Source: an uncultured Clostridia bacterium
GTDB lineage: Bacteria > Bacillota > Clostridia > Oscillospirales > Ruminococcaceae
Assembly: GCA_947624675.1 (NCBI GenBank)
Contig: CANQLI010000003.1
Coordinates: forward strand, 186,001-250,000
DNA length: 64,000 bases
Reading direction: 5' to 3'
Part shown: positions 33,285 through 39,601 of the stretch, piece by piece
Numbering within the stretch: the first letter of the stretch is position 1
Layout: each line of letters starts with the position of its first letter
Notes under the pieces: model-generated
Database searches by the model: none
Seen by the model: only the letters and a program-made list of their open reading frames with translations
What the model was told of the DNA's origin: nothing
Made by a program: the position numbers and the translations under genes

Positions 33285-33671
33285 TTATCCAAGCATTTCA
33301 TCAATAAGTGAAATTACCGAGGAGTAAAGCGGCATTGCTAAAAGCAAAACCGTTATCCTCCCGAACATTTTTACATTTGAGGACATCGCACCCTCTCCGC
33401 AGTCGTTGCACAGATCGCTTGCAATAGTTGTGAGAAAGCATATACCTATACTTTTAAAAAGTATCTCGCTTAAGCTTGAGTCTATCTTGATCTTTTTTAA
33501 AAGAGAACTTATCATATCTGTTATCTCGGTAAGGTCAGATATTAACAAAGTCATTATCAATGTACAGACCCCGGCTGTTATTACAAATGAAAATTCCCTT
33601 GATTCCTTTTCGAGAAGCTTTATTATTATGCAAGCGGTTATACAAAGCGCAGAGATCATTATTATATCCAT
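33285..33671 (-). CDS. spoIIIAD: stage III sporulation protein AD
   Basis: A 128-residue membrane protein with four hydrophobic segments (1-16, 28-45, 70-90 and 105-125) and the short conserved stretch SIGICFLTTIASDLCNDCGEGAMSSNVKMFGRI. SpoIIIAD and the paralogous SpoIIIAC resemble small inner-membrane parts of type III secretion export gates. It starts 10 bases after spoIIIAC, and its own stop is 8 bases before spoIIIAE. The CNDCGE motif with two Cys is conserved in the family. Confidence 0.94.
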   Translation of the reverse strand: MDIIMISALCITACIIIKLLEKESREFSFVITAGVCTLIMTLLISDLTEITDMISSLLKKIKIDSSLSEILFKSIGICFLTTIASDLCNDCGEGAMSSNVKMFGRITVLLLAMPLYSSVISLIDEMLG

Positions 33672-33681
33672 ATTACTTTAA

Positions 33682-33876
33682 CTAAAGGTCAAATACACTT
33701 TGTATCGTATCAAACAGACCGCTTATCTGATTTATTATAAGCACTAAAACTATCACAAGTCCCGCTATTGTTATCATCATAGCCTGTTCATCTCTTTCAG
33801 CCTTTTTCAAAAGAATATTAAGGACTGATACTATTATTCCTACCATTGCTATCTTAAATATCAAATCAACTTCCAT
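33682..33876 (-). CDS. spoIIIAC: stage III sporulation protein AC
   Basis: A 64-residue protein with two membrane helices (about 5-24, IFKIAMVGIIVSVLNILLKK, and 33-50, MITIAGLVIVLVLI), separated by the conserved acidic turn KKAERDEQA. It matches SpoIIIAC, which is 68 residues in B. subtilis. It starts 9 bases after spoIIIAB and is followed after 10 bases by spoIIIAD. Despite its small size it is a required part of the operon in B. subtilis. Confidence 0.94.
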   Translation of the reverse strand: MEVDLIFKIAMVGIIVSVLNILLKKAERDEQAMMITIAGLVIVLVLIINQISGLFDTIQSVFDL

Positions 33877-33885
33877 ATTGCACCT

Positions 33886-34299
33886 CTATACAAGCATTAC
33901 AGCAACAAAAGCACCTATAATAACACCAAGAGAGCTGAAAAGCTTTTTCTTTACATATGCTTTTTCTTCCAGCTTAGCAAGAATGTTATTAAGTCTTTCA
34001 ATACAGCCGTCGAACAGCAAAATCTGTTCCTCAAGCGGTGTTGCGCCTATCTTGTCAACAAGCCGTTCGGTTATATCCAAAACCTCTTTGTTTTTTATTT
34101 TAAAAAGGCTTTTTTTTACACTTGTGACTATCTCACCTGATCGTTTGCGTTCACTTTTAAGCATTATTTTACAGTCGATAAGAGTATCTATCAATGCCTT
34201 TAATGAGTCAACTTCGCTTATCACCGAAAGAGCTTTGTACCTTCCTGCCAGACTTAGTGTAATAAATACAAGCAGTATACCAAAATACTTTACCTTCAT
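33886..34299 (-). CDS. spoIIIAB: stage III sporulation protein AB (short form)
   Basis: A 137-residue protein of the SpoIIIAB family, with an N-terminal membrane segment (about residues 5-18, YFGILLVFITLSLAG), a central helical part and a second membrane helix at the C-terminus (VIIGAFVAVMLV). The central phrase EVDSLKALIDTLIDCKIMLKS corresponds to the start of the helical bundle. B. subtilis AB has about 171 residues, so about 30 are missing from the middle. The end LGVIIGAF is conserved. The ATG overlaps the spoIIIAA stop by 4 bases (ATGA), so translation is coupled. Confidence 0.88.
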   Translation of the reverse strand: MKVKYFGILLVFITLSLAGRYKALSVISEVDSLKALIDTLIDCKIMLKSERKRSGEIVTSVKKSLFKIKNKEVLDITERLVDKIGATPLEEQILLFDGCIERLNNILAKLEEKAYVKKKLFSSLGVIIGAFVAVMLV

Positions 34300-35219
34300 T
34301 TCTTTATCACTTCACCTTTAAGGCACCTTATTTCGCTTATCTTTTTCTCGTAAGATATACATAGTGCATAGTCAAAAAAACCTTGTTTTATCATCTTTTT
34401 AACAAGCGGTTTTTTAAGTGCATCCTCCAAGAGATCACAATGAGTTGTCGCGATAAGCTTTACTCCGGAGTTTCTTGCATATTCAAAGCTTTTAAGCTCA
34501 TCGGTATCACCTATCTCATCACACACTATTATCTGTGGTGACAATAGTCTCACAGCCCGTTTTATTCCCTCTTTTTTTGATATTCCGCTCAGAACATCTG
34601 AAAAGCGCCCTATATCGTTTTCTATCTCACCATTTGATGCTGATGCTATTTCATTTCTTTCATCGATTATAACTACGGTATATCTATTGCCTAACTCTCT
34701 GGCAATATCCCTAAGCAGAGTTGTCTTTCCGGATGAGGGCGGTCCGCATATTATAAGGCTTCTAGGTTTTTTAAAATCTATTTGTTCAAAAACAGGTTTT
34801 GACGCATTTAAAACTTCTCTTGCGATCCTTATATTTATTCCGGTTACCTCGTGGATCCTCGTTACTTTACCGTTTTCATATATAAAAGATGAGGAAAAAC
34901 CCACCCTGTTTCCGCCTTTAGTAGTGATATATCCGTTTTTAAGCTCTTCTTCAAAGCTGTAAAGAGAGTTTTCAAACGCTCTTTTGTATGTGTAATCAAT
35001 ATCATTTTTAAACACTCTGACCGCATCCGCTGTGGACATTGAGAGATTTCCGCCGTATGTGACAAATGCCTCGCCTTGCTGTCGTTTAACAGTCAAATAG
35101 CCTCCCGCTCTCAGCCTTATCTCACCTATATTCACAATATCGGCGATTTTAAGCTTATCAATGGCATTTTTAAGACCTAAAGGCAAAAGGTCAAGCGCAT
35201 ATAGATATTTGTTGTTCAT
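34296..35219 (-). CDS. spoIIIAA: stage III sporulation protein AA (ATPase)
   Basis: A 307-residue AAA-like secretion ATPase. The Walker A motif is CGPPSSGKTTLLRDIAREL near residues 158-176. The Walker B-type region is VIIDERNEIA, with the conserved PQIIVCDEIGD later (near 234-244). The N-terminal part (LPLGLKNAIDKLK, IGEIRLRAGGYL) is the family-specific domain. SpoIIIAA is the ATPase that energises the feeding apparatus. It is the first gene of the operon, 41 bases from a sigma-E-like promoter start. The start ATG at 35219 has AGGAGA at 7 bases. Confidence 0.96.
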   Translation of the reverse strand: MNNKYLYALDLLPLGLKNAIDKLKIADIVNIGEIRLRAGGYLTVKRQQGEAFVTYGGNLSMSTADAVRVFKNDIDYTYKRAFENSLYSFEEELKNGYITTKGGNRVGFSSSFIYENGKVTRIHEVTGINIRIAREVLNASKPVFEQIDFKKPRSLIICGPPSSGKTTLLRDIARELGNRYTVVIIDERNEIASASNGEIENDIGRFSDVLSGISKKEGIKRAVRLLSPQIIVCDEIGDTDELKSFEYARNSGVKLIATTHCDLLEDALKKPLVKKMIKQGFFDYALCISYEKKISEIRCLKGEVIKK

Positions 35220-35266
35220 TATCTTCTCCTATAAAATTATTTAGCATAATAGTCTTGTCTTACAAA

Positions 35267-35296
35267 ATAATATGTGAGAAGTTGTCCTGTTATGAC
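35267..35296 (-). promoter_or_regulatory. candidate sigma-E promoter of the spoIIIA operon
   Basis: Minus-strand -35 like GTCATAAC (35289-35296) and -10 CATATTAT (35267-35274) with a 14-base spacer, against the sigma-E consensus of about TCATATT and CATACAAT. The predicted start near 35260 leaves a leader of about 41 bases to spoIIIAA. In B. subtilis spoIIIA is a sigma-E operon, so the match fits known biology. The -10 has two mismatches. Confidence 0.5.
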
Positions 35297-35297
35297 A

Positions 35298-35329
35298 ACA
35301 AAAAAGCCTTTGGATATTTCACCAAAGGC
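35298..35329 (-). terminator. intrinsic terminator of the SCIFF maturase gene
   Basis: Perfect 8-bp stem GCCTTTGG / CCAAAGGC (35306-35313 and 35322-35329) with an 8-base loop, followed on the minus strand by six T. It ends transcription 14 bases after the maturase stop and isolates the spoIIIA operon. Confidence 0.88.
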
Positions 35330-35342
35330 AATGTATGTATAT

Positions 35343-36707
35343 TTATTTTTCGAGCATTCGCTTCATCTGAAGCATTATCGCGCATTCAAGACGCTTTTTT
35401 TGCAGCTTACAGGACAGCTTATGCGCTTTTAAAATGTCTCCTTCATACAAAAAGTTATTTGCGTTACATCCGCCGGAGCAGTAGAATTTTGCCCAGCACT
35501 TTTTACAGTCCTCCTTAGCGTATACATGAGTTTTTGCAAAACGCTCCTTTATACTCATATCAAATGTACCATCTTGAAGATTTCCCATCTTAAACTCGGG
35601 AATTCCGACAAATTGGTGACAGGGATAAATATCACCGTCAGGAGTTATTGCTACATATTCGTTTCCGCTGCCACATCCTCTGAGACGCTTTATAGCACAA
35701 GGACCCTGGTCAAGATCGAGCATAAAGTGAAAAAAGTTTAAAAATCCGCCGTCTTCGCGTATTTTCTGAAGCTTTTCCGCAAGTACCTCATATTCCTTGT
35801 ATATGCGCTCGACATCATCATCAGTTATTGCGTATGGCTCATCAGGGTTCGCCATTACAGGCTCAACCGAAATCTGATCAAATCCCAGCTCATAAAGGTG
35901 TAAAACATCGTTTGAAAAATCAAGATTGTACTTTGTGTATGTGCCGCGCACATAATAATCCTTGTCACCGCGCTTTGAAACAAGCTTCTTATAGCCATCT
36001 ACTATTTTATCATAACAGCCGGTTCCGTCCGCTCTAACACGAAGTCTGTCATTTACTTCCTTTCTTCCATCTAATGATAAAACGACATTTGACATCTCTT
36101 TGTTAATAAAGTCGATCTTATCATCGGTCAGAAGCATTCCGTTTGTAGTTATCGTAAAGCGGAAGTTTTTGTTGTATTCCTTTTCCTTACCCCGTGCATA
36201 GCACACGATCTGTTTTACTATATCAAAATTCATAAGCGGTTCTCCACCGAAAAAGTCAAGCTCTAAATTAACCCTGTCACCTGAATTTTTTATAAGAAAA
36301 TCTATTGCCGCTTTTCCGGTTTCAAAGTCCATAAGCTTTCTACCGCCTCCAAAATCGCCGGTAGACGCAAAGCAATATTTACATCTCAGATTACAGTCGT
36401 GCGCGATATGCAGACACATAGCCTTTATTGGAGAAACGACCGAATACTTTGCAAATTTTTCATAGTTATCTTCAGAGAACAGAATTTTATCATCATATAA
36501 CTCTTTTATCTCATCATAGGCTTCATTGATCTCGTTTTCGCTATATTTGTCCTTTAAGGCATTTATAGCGTTTAGTAACATCTCACTTGAAAAAGGCGGA
36601 TTTACATAGTCAAGCAAATCATATGTAAGCTCATCCACACTGTGAACTCCGCCGGAATTTACATCCAACACGATAAAAAATCCGCCGAGTCTGAATTTAT
36701 GTATCAT
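35343..36707 (-). CDS. scfB: SCIFF-peptide thioether maturase, radical SAM with SPASM domain
   Basis: A 454-residue radical SAM maturase. The N-terminal RRE-like region (residues about 1-95) precedes CxxxCxxC at C105, C109 and C112 (HDCNLRCKYCF). A C-terminal SPASM region carries many Cys: RLRGCGSGNEYVAITPDGDIYPCHQF, CKKCWAKFYCSGGCN and HKLSCK. The phrase GCGSGNEYVAITPDGDIYPCHQF is highly specific for the maturase of the SCIFF (six Cys in forty-five residues) peptide, which installs thioether links (CteB-type chemistry). The precursor gene normally lies directly upstream, and it is absent here: only a 29-residue Nudix-like remnant is found. The gene has AGGAG at 8 bases and its own terminator. 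Confidence 0.9.
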   Translation of the reverse strand: MIHKFRLGGFFIVLDVNSGGVHSVDELTYDLLDYVNPPFSSEMLLNAINALKDKYSENEINEAYDEIKELYDDKILFSEDNYEKFAKYSVVSPIKAMCLHIAHDCNLRCKYCFASTGDFGGGRKLMDFETGKAAIDFLIKNSGDRVNLELDFFGGEPLMNFDIVKQIVCYARGKEKEYNKNFRFTITTNGMLLTDDKIDFINKEMSNVVLSLDGRKEVNDRLRVRADGTGCYDKIVDGYKKLVSKRGDKDYYVRGTYTKYNLDFSNDVLHLYELGFDQISVEPVMANPDEPYAITDDDVERIYKEYEVLAEKLQKIREDGGFLNFFHFMLDLDQGPCAIKRLRGCGSGNEYVAITPDGDIYPCHQFVGIPEFKMGNLQDGTFDMSIKERFAKTHVYAKEDCKKCWAKFYCSGGCNANNFLYEGDILKAHKLSCKLQKKRLECAIMLQMKRMLEK

Positions 36708-36749
36708 TTATAAAACTCCTTATTACTTTTAAATTTATCAGTAAACTCT

Positions 36750-36839
36750 TTAATAACATTTTAGTACAAGAACGCAAGCTGTAACCATTATTATAGGTTT
36801 ATGTCCTACGACTTTTCGCAGTTCTGAAATATATCCCAT
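36750..36839 (-). pseudogene. truncated Nudix-hydrolase N-terminus (29-codon open frame)
   Basis: A 29-codon open frame with a good ribosome-binding site (AGGTGA, about 7 bases upstream of ATG 36839) reads MGYISELRKVVGHKP and then a hydrophobic strand, MVTACVLVL. This is the characteristic start of Nudix hydrolases, which normally continues for another 110-130 residues with the GX5EX7REUXEEXGU box. Here the frame stops after LKCY, and nothing like a Nudix box follows in the 43 bases before the maturase gene. It is therefore a decayed or deleted gene, or a short peptide. The Nudix comparison is from memory of family sequences. Confidence 0.55.
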
Positions 36840-36854
36840 ACTTTCACCTGCTTT

Positions 36855-36884
36855 ATAAAATAAAAGGACGGAATACCGTCCTTT
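36855..36884 (-). terminator. intrinsic terminator of rpsB-tsf
   Basis: Perfect 9-bp stem AAAGGACGG / CCGTCCTTT (36863-36871 and 36876-36884) with a 4-base loop, followed on the minus strand by TATTTTAT. It lies 22 bases after the tsf stop. Confidence 0.88.
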
Positions 36885-36906
36885 ATATTTATTTATTGAT
36901 TTTCAG

Positions 36907-37821
36907 TTACTTGATCATACTTGCAACTTCATCAGCGAAATTATCTTCCTTCTTCTCTATTCCTTCGCCGCGCTCAAAACGAACAAAGTCTACAACCTTG
37001 ATAGAACCGCCAAGCTCCTTTGCAGCAGATTCAACATACTTACCGACAGAAACCTTGTCGTCCTTAACAAAGGCCTGCTCAAGCAAGCAGTTTTCAGAAT
37101 AGAACTTTCCGATCTTTCCGTCAACTATTTTTACCTTTACCTGCTCCGGCTTGTTAGCCATCTTAGGATCCTCAGCCATCTGAGCAAGCATTATCTTTTT
37201 CTCTTCCTCAAGAGCACTGTCAGGGACAGACGCTCTGTCAAGGTAAGAAGGATTCATAGCAGCAACCTGAAGCGCACAGTCCTTACCAACCTCAAAAACC
37301 TTATCGTAAGGAAGGTCAGTATCAAGCTTTACCATTACGCCTATGCTTCCGCCGCCGTGTACATAAGGAACCAGAACTCCTTCAAATCTCTTGAAACGAC
37401 GAATAACGATATTCTCTCTGATTTTAATAAAAATGTCCTGAAGCGCTTCCTCAACGCTCTTGTCGCCACCGCTGATTTTTTCAGCCTTGAGCGCGTCAAC
37501 ATCCTTAGGATCCTTTTCAATAACCGTCTTTGCAACATTAGCGACAAACTCCTTGAACTCCTCGTTGTTTGCTGCAAAGTCTGTTTCAATATTCACCTCT
37601 AAAACAGCGCCGACATTTCCCTCAACAATACTTGTAACGATACCCTCTGCTGAAACTCTGCTGCTCTTCTTTGCCTGAGTTGCAAGTCCCTTTTCACGAA
37701 GGATAACTACCGCCTGTTTAGCATCGCCGTCTGCTGCTTCAAGAGCCTTTTTACAATCCATCATACCGACACCGGTAGACTTCATAAGATCCTTAATCTC
37801 CTGTACGGATACCTTTCCCAT
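36907..37821 (-). CDS. tsf: translation elongation factor Ts
   Basis: A 304-residue EF-Ts, the nucleotide exchange factor for EF-Tu. The N-terminal UBA-like domain (VSVQEIKDLMKSTGVGMMDCKKALEAADGD) and the core TDFAANNEEFKEFV (the Tu-binding TDFVAxN motif, with Ala for Val) are clear. A dimer and C-terminal domain follow, with YVHGGGSIGVMVKLDTD. It is in the usual pair rpsB-tsf, 36 bases downstream of rpsB, and is followed by a strong terminator. The length is normal for Firmicutes (about 290-310). Confidence 0.98.
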   Translation of the reverse strand: MGKVSVQEIKDLMKSTGVGMMDCKKALEAADGDAKQAVVILREKGLATQAKKSSRVSAEGIVTSIVEGNVGAVLEVNIETDFAANNEEFKEFVANVAKTVIEKDPKDVDALKAEKISGGDKSVEEALQDIFIKIRENIVIRRFKRFEGVLVPYVHGGGSIGVMVKLDTDLPYDKVFEVGKDCALQVAAMNPSYLDRASVPDSALEEEKKIMLAQMAEDPKMANKPEQVKVKIVDGKIGKFYSENCLLEQAFVKDDKVSVGKYVESAAKELGGSIKVVDFVRFERGEGIEKKEDNFADEVASMIK

Positions 37822-37857
37822 TTTTATATTCCTCCAAAGTAAAGTATAGTGCTTATT

Positions 37858-38661
37858 TTATTCAGCTTCTTCAGCAGCCTCTGTTTCTTCCTCTGCTGAT
37901 TCTTCAACATCGGCAGCAACAGCGCTTTCCTCTGTCTCAGCAGCTTCAGACTGCATCTCAGCTTCGGCAGTACCTGCTTCTCCCTGTCTTCCCTCGATAA
38001 TAGCGTCAGCCATTGCGCCGGCGATGAGCTTTACAGCACGGATTGCGTCATCATTACCCGGTATTACATAATCGACCTCATCAGGGTCACAGTTTGTATC
38101 TACAATAGCAACAACAGGAATTCCGAGTCTTCTAGCCTCAGAAACCGCTATCTTTTCCTTTCTTGGGTCAACAATAAACAGCGCACCCGGAAGCTCCTTC
38201 ATATTCTTGATTCCACCAAGGAATTTTTCAAGCTTCTCAATTTCAAGGTTGAGTTTTGTAACCTCTTTCTTAGGAAGAAGGTCAAAGGTTCCGTCCTCAG
38301 CCATTGTGTGAAGCTGTTCAAGTCTTTTGATTCTCTGCTTTATCGTCTTAAAATTGGTCATCATTCCGCCGAGCCATCTTGCGTTAACAAAGTGAGCGTC
38401 AGCTCTTATAGCTTCCTCCTTGACGCTGTCGGCAGCCTGCTTTTTGGTACCTACAAACAAAACCTCTTTGCCCTCTGCTGATACATCCCGTATAAACATA
38501 TAAGCTTCCTCGAGCTTCTTGACCGTTTTCTGAAGGTCGATGATGTAAATACCGTTTCTTTCTGTGAAAATGTACGGTGCCATTTTCGGGTTCCATCTTC
38601 TTGTCTGATGTCCAAAGTGTACACCTGCTTCAAGAAGCTGTTTCATTGATACTACTGACAT
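37858..38661 (-). CDS. rpsB: 30S ribosomal protein S2 with acidic C-terminal tail
   Basis: A 267-residue S2. The family starts with [41 protein letters not shown] and includes [17 protein letters not shown] and [36 protein letters not shown]. Residues about 227-267 are an added Glu/Ala-rich tail (EEAETEESA-like), acidic and probably disordered. The start ATG at 38661 is preceded by AGGAGG. A sigma-A promoter lies 107 bases upstream, and the intervening leader could fold around CCCG/CGGG arms near 38712-38725, a place where S2 autoregulation would act. The next gene is tsf. Confidence 0.98.
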   Translation of the reverse strand: MSVVSMKQLLEAGVHFGHQTRRWNPKMAPYIFTERNGIYIIDLQKTVKKLEEAYMFIRDVSAEGKEVLFVGTKKQAADSVKEEAIRADAHFVNARWLGGMMTNFKTIKQRIKRLEQLHTMAEDGTFDLLPKKEVTKLNLEIEKLEKFLGGIKNMKELPGALFIVDPRKEKIAVSEARRLGIPVVAIVDTNCDPDEVDYVIPGNDDAIRAVKLIAGAMADAIIEGRQGEAGTAEAEMQSEAAETEESAVAADVEESAEEETEAAEEAE

Positions 38662-38767
38662 TTGTAGTTCCTCCTATTGGTTTATTTTCCTCCGCATTTC
38701 TTATATTGAGCACTACCCGCAATCACGGGAACCATACACAAAAGAAGTGCGTGCGAATTGCTTAAAT

Positions 38768-38796
38768 ATTATACCACTTTTACACTTTTATTTCAA
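38768..38796 (-). promoter_or_regulatory. sigma-A promoter of rpsB-tsf
   Basis: Minus-strand TTGAAA (38791-38796), a 17-base spacer and perfect TATAAT (38768-38773). The transcript should start near 38761, giving a leader of about 100 bases before rpsB. The promoter sits in the 150 bases between the PRC-barrel gene and rpsB. Confidence 0.85.
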
Positions 38797-38811
38797 CTAA
38801 AACCTTACTGT

Positions 38812-39102
38812 TTATTTTAACAAATTTTTAATGTCAAACTTCTTGTCTTTTATGCAAATTTTACTATTAGTAAGATTTACAAGAATCGTATCCTCGCCAA
38901 TAAGGTCAATGTCGCAAAAATCAATTACAAGGTCATCTTCTCGACCAAGTAAACCAAACGCTTTTGGCCTTCCGTATACAACAATTGACTCTACTCCTCT
39001 TCCGTCGAAATTCATTACTACATCATCGACAAACCCAACTCTTGAGCCTGTTGCACTGTCTATTACCTCTTTATCCTTTAATTCGCTGAAACTAAAACGC
39101 AT
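38812..39102 (-). CDS. YlmC/YmxH-type PRC-barrel sporulation protein
   Basis: A 96-residue single PRC-barrel protein. The beta-strand pattern is characteristic: RFSFSELKDKEVIDSATGSRVGFVDDVVMNFDGRGVESIVVYG, a Gly/Arg loop and FCDIDLIGEDTILVNL. This is the YlmC/YmxH family, common in spore-formers and without a solved function. It is a monocistronic gene between rpsU and rpsB. A good sigma-E-like promoter overlaps the rpsU terminator, so expression is probably mother-cell specific. No other sporulation gene is adjacent. Confidence 0.85.
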   Translation of the reverse strand: MRFSFSELKDKEVIDSATGSRVGFVDDVVMNFDGRGVESIVVYGRPKAFGLLGREDDLVIDFCDIDLIGEDTILVNLTNSKICIKDKKFDIKNLLK

Positions 39103-39121
39103 ATCATTCTCACCTCATAAG

Positions 39122-39151
39122 ATTATATGCGTTCGGTTATGCGTAATATGA
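39122..39151 (-). promoter_or_regulatory. candidate sigma-E promoter of the PRC-barrel sporulation gene
   Basis: Minus-strand -35 TCATATT (39145-39151) and -10 CATATAAT (39122-39129) with a 15-base spacer. The -35 is a perfect consensus match and the -10 is one base from CATACAAT. The expected transcript start, about 39115, falls inside the ribosome-binding site GAGGTGAG, so the leader is very short. The -35 overlaps the T-tract of the rpsU terminator. Confidence 0.55.
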
Positions 39152-39182
39152 AAAGACAGGCGTCATTTATCGACACCTGTCT
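39148..39182 (-). terminator. intrinsic terminator of rpsU
   Basis: Minus-strand hairpin with 11-bp arms AGACAGGTGTC / GACGCCTGTCT (39172-39182 and 39154-39164, one G-T pair) and a 7-base loop, followed by TTTC. It lies 8 bases after the rpsU stop. Confidence 0.85.
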
Positions 39183-39189
39183 AAATAAA

Positions 39190-39363
39190 TCAATACTTTC
39201 TCTTGCGGGCAGCCTCAGACTTTTTCTTGCGTCTTACAGAAGGCTTTTCGTAGTGTTCTCTTTTACGAACCTCAGCAATTACGCCGTCCTTAGCACAGCT
39301 TCTCTTAAATCTCTTAAGAGCAGTATCAAGAGTTTCGTTTTTTCCGACACGAATTTCTGCCAT
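39190..39363 (-). CDS. rpsU: 30S ribosomal protein S21
   Basis: A 57-residue S21 starting [21 protein letters not shown] and ending in a basic tail ([16 protein letters not shown]). The start was set at ATG 39363. The frame is open 8 codons earlier (39387), but the strong ribosome-binding site GGGAGGG lies inside that extension, 9-15 bases before 39363, so the shorter form is right. S21 completes the small subunit and influences initiation. It has a perfect promoter, a leader of about 155 bases and its own terminator. Confidence 0.96.
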   Translation of the reverse strand: MAEIRVGKNETLDTALKRFKRSCAKDGVIAEVRKREHYEKPSVRRKKKSEAARKRKY

Positions 39364-39519
39364 AGTTAAATTCCCTCCCTTTGTCACCTATAACAGAGGT
39401 CTTAATAGATATAAGGCTTTCGTGTAAAGTGAATAGTGAAGGCTGGGTCAAACCCAGATATATGAGCTGTCTGCCCGATCCTCTGTATTTTCACAAAAGC
39501 TATAAATCTAAAAAGTTTA
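39364..39519 (-). ncRNA. structured 5' leader of rpsU
   Basis: The transcript from the promoter near 39526 should begin around 39519, leaving about 155 untranslated bases, which is long for a 57-codon gene. Two pairings are visible: a hairpin CTGGGTTTGACCCAG (39444-39458 region), and a long-range match ACAGAGG with CCTCTGT, whose second arm is close to the start region. This suggests a regulatory fold, perhaps ribosomal-protein autoregulation. No known leader family is recognised. Confidence 0.4.
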
Positions 39520-39525
39520 CACTTT

Positions 39526-39554
39526 ATTATACAACAGAAAAAAAACAATGTCAA
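39526..39554 (-). promoter_or_regulatory. sigma-A promoter of rpsU, full consensus
   Basis: Minus-strand TTGACA (39549-39554), a 17-base spacer and TATAAT (39526-39531): a perfect sigma-A promoter, preceded by TTC and an A-rich tract. It lies 47 bases after leuS. Confidence 0.95.
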
Positions 39555-39601
39555 GAATTTTTGTGAATTTTTTCACTGTACCGATTATTTTATTAAGAAT
39601 A

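Noticed and set aside
39364..39387. rpsU start at 39387 (65 residues)
   Set aside because: The strong ribosome-binding site GGGAGGG lies inside that extension and serves ATG 39363. S21 family proteins begin at that Met.
39556..39601. Terminator after leuS
   Set aside because: Only a 5-bp stem GTGAA / TTCAC followed by AAAAATT is present, without a T-tract, so it was not called.
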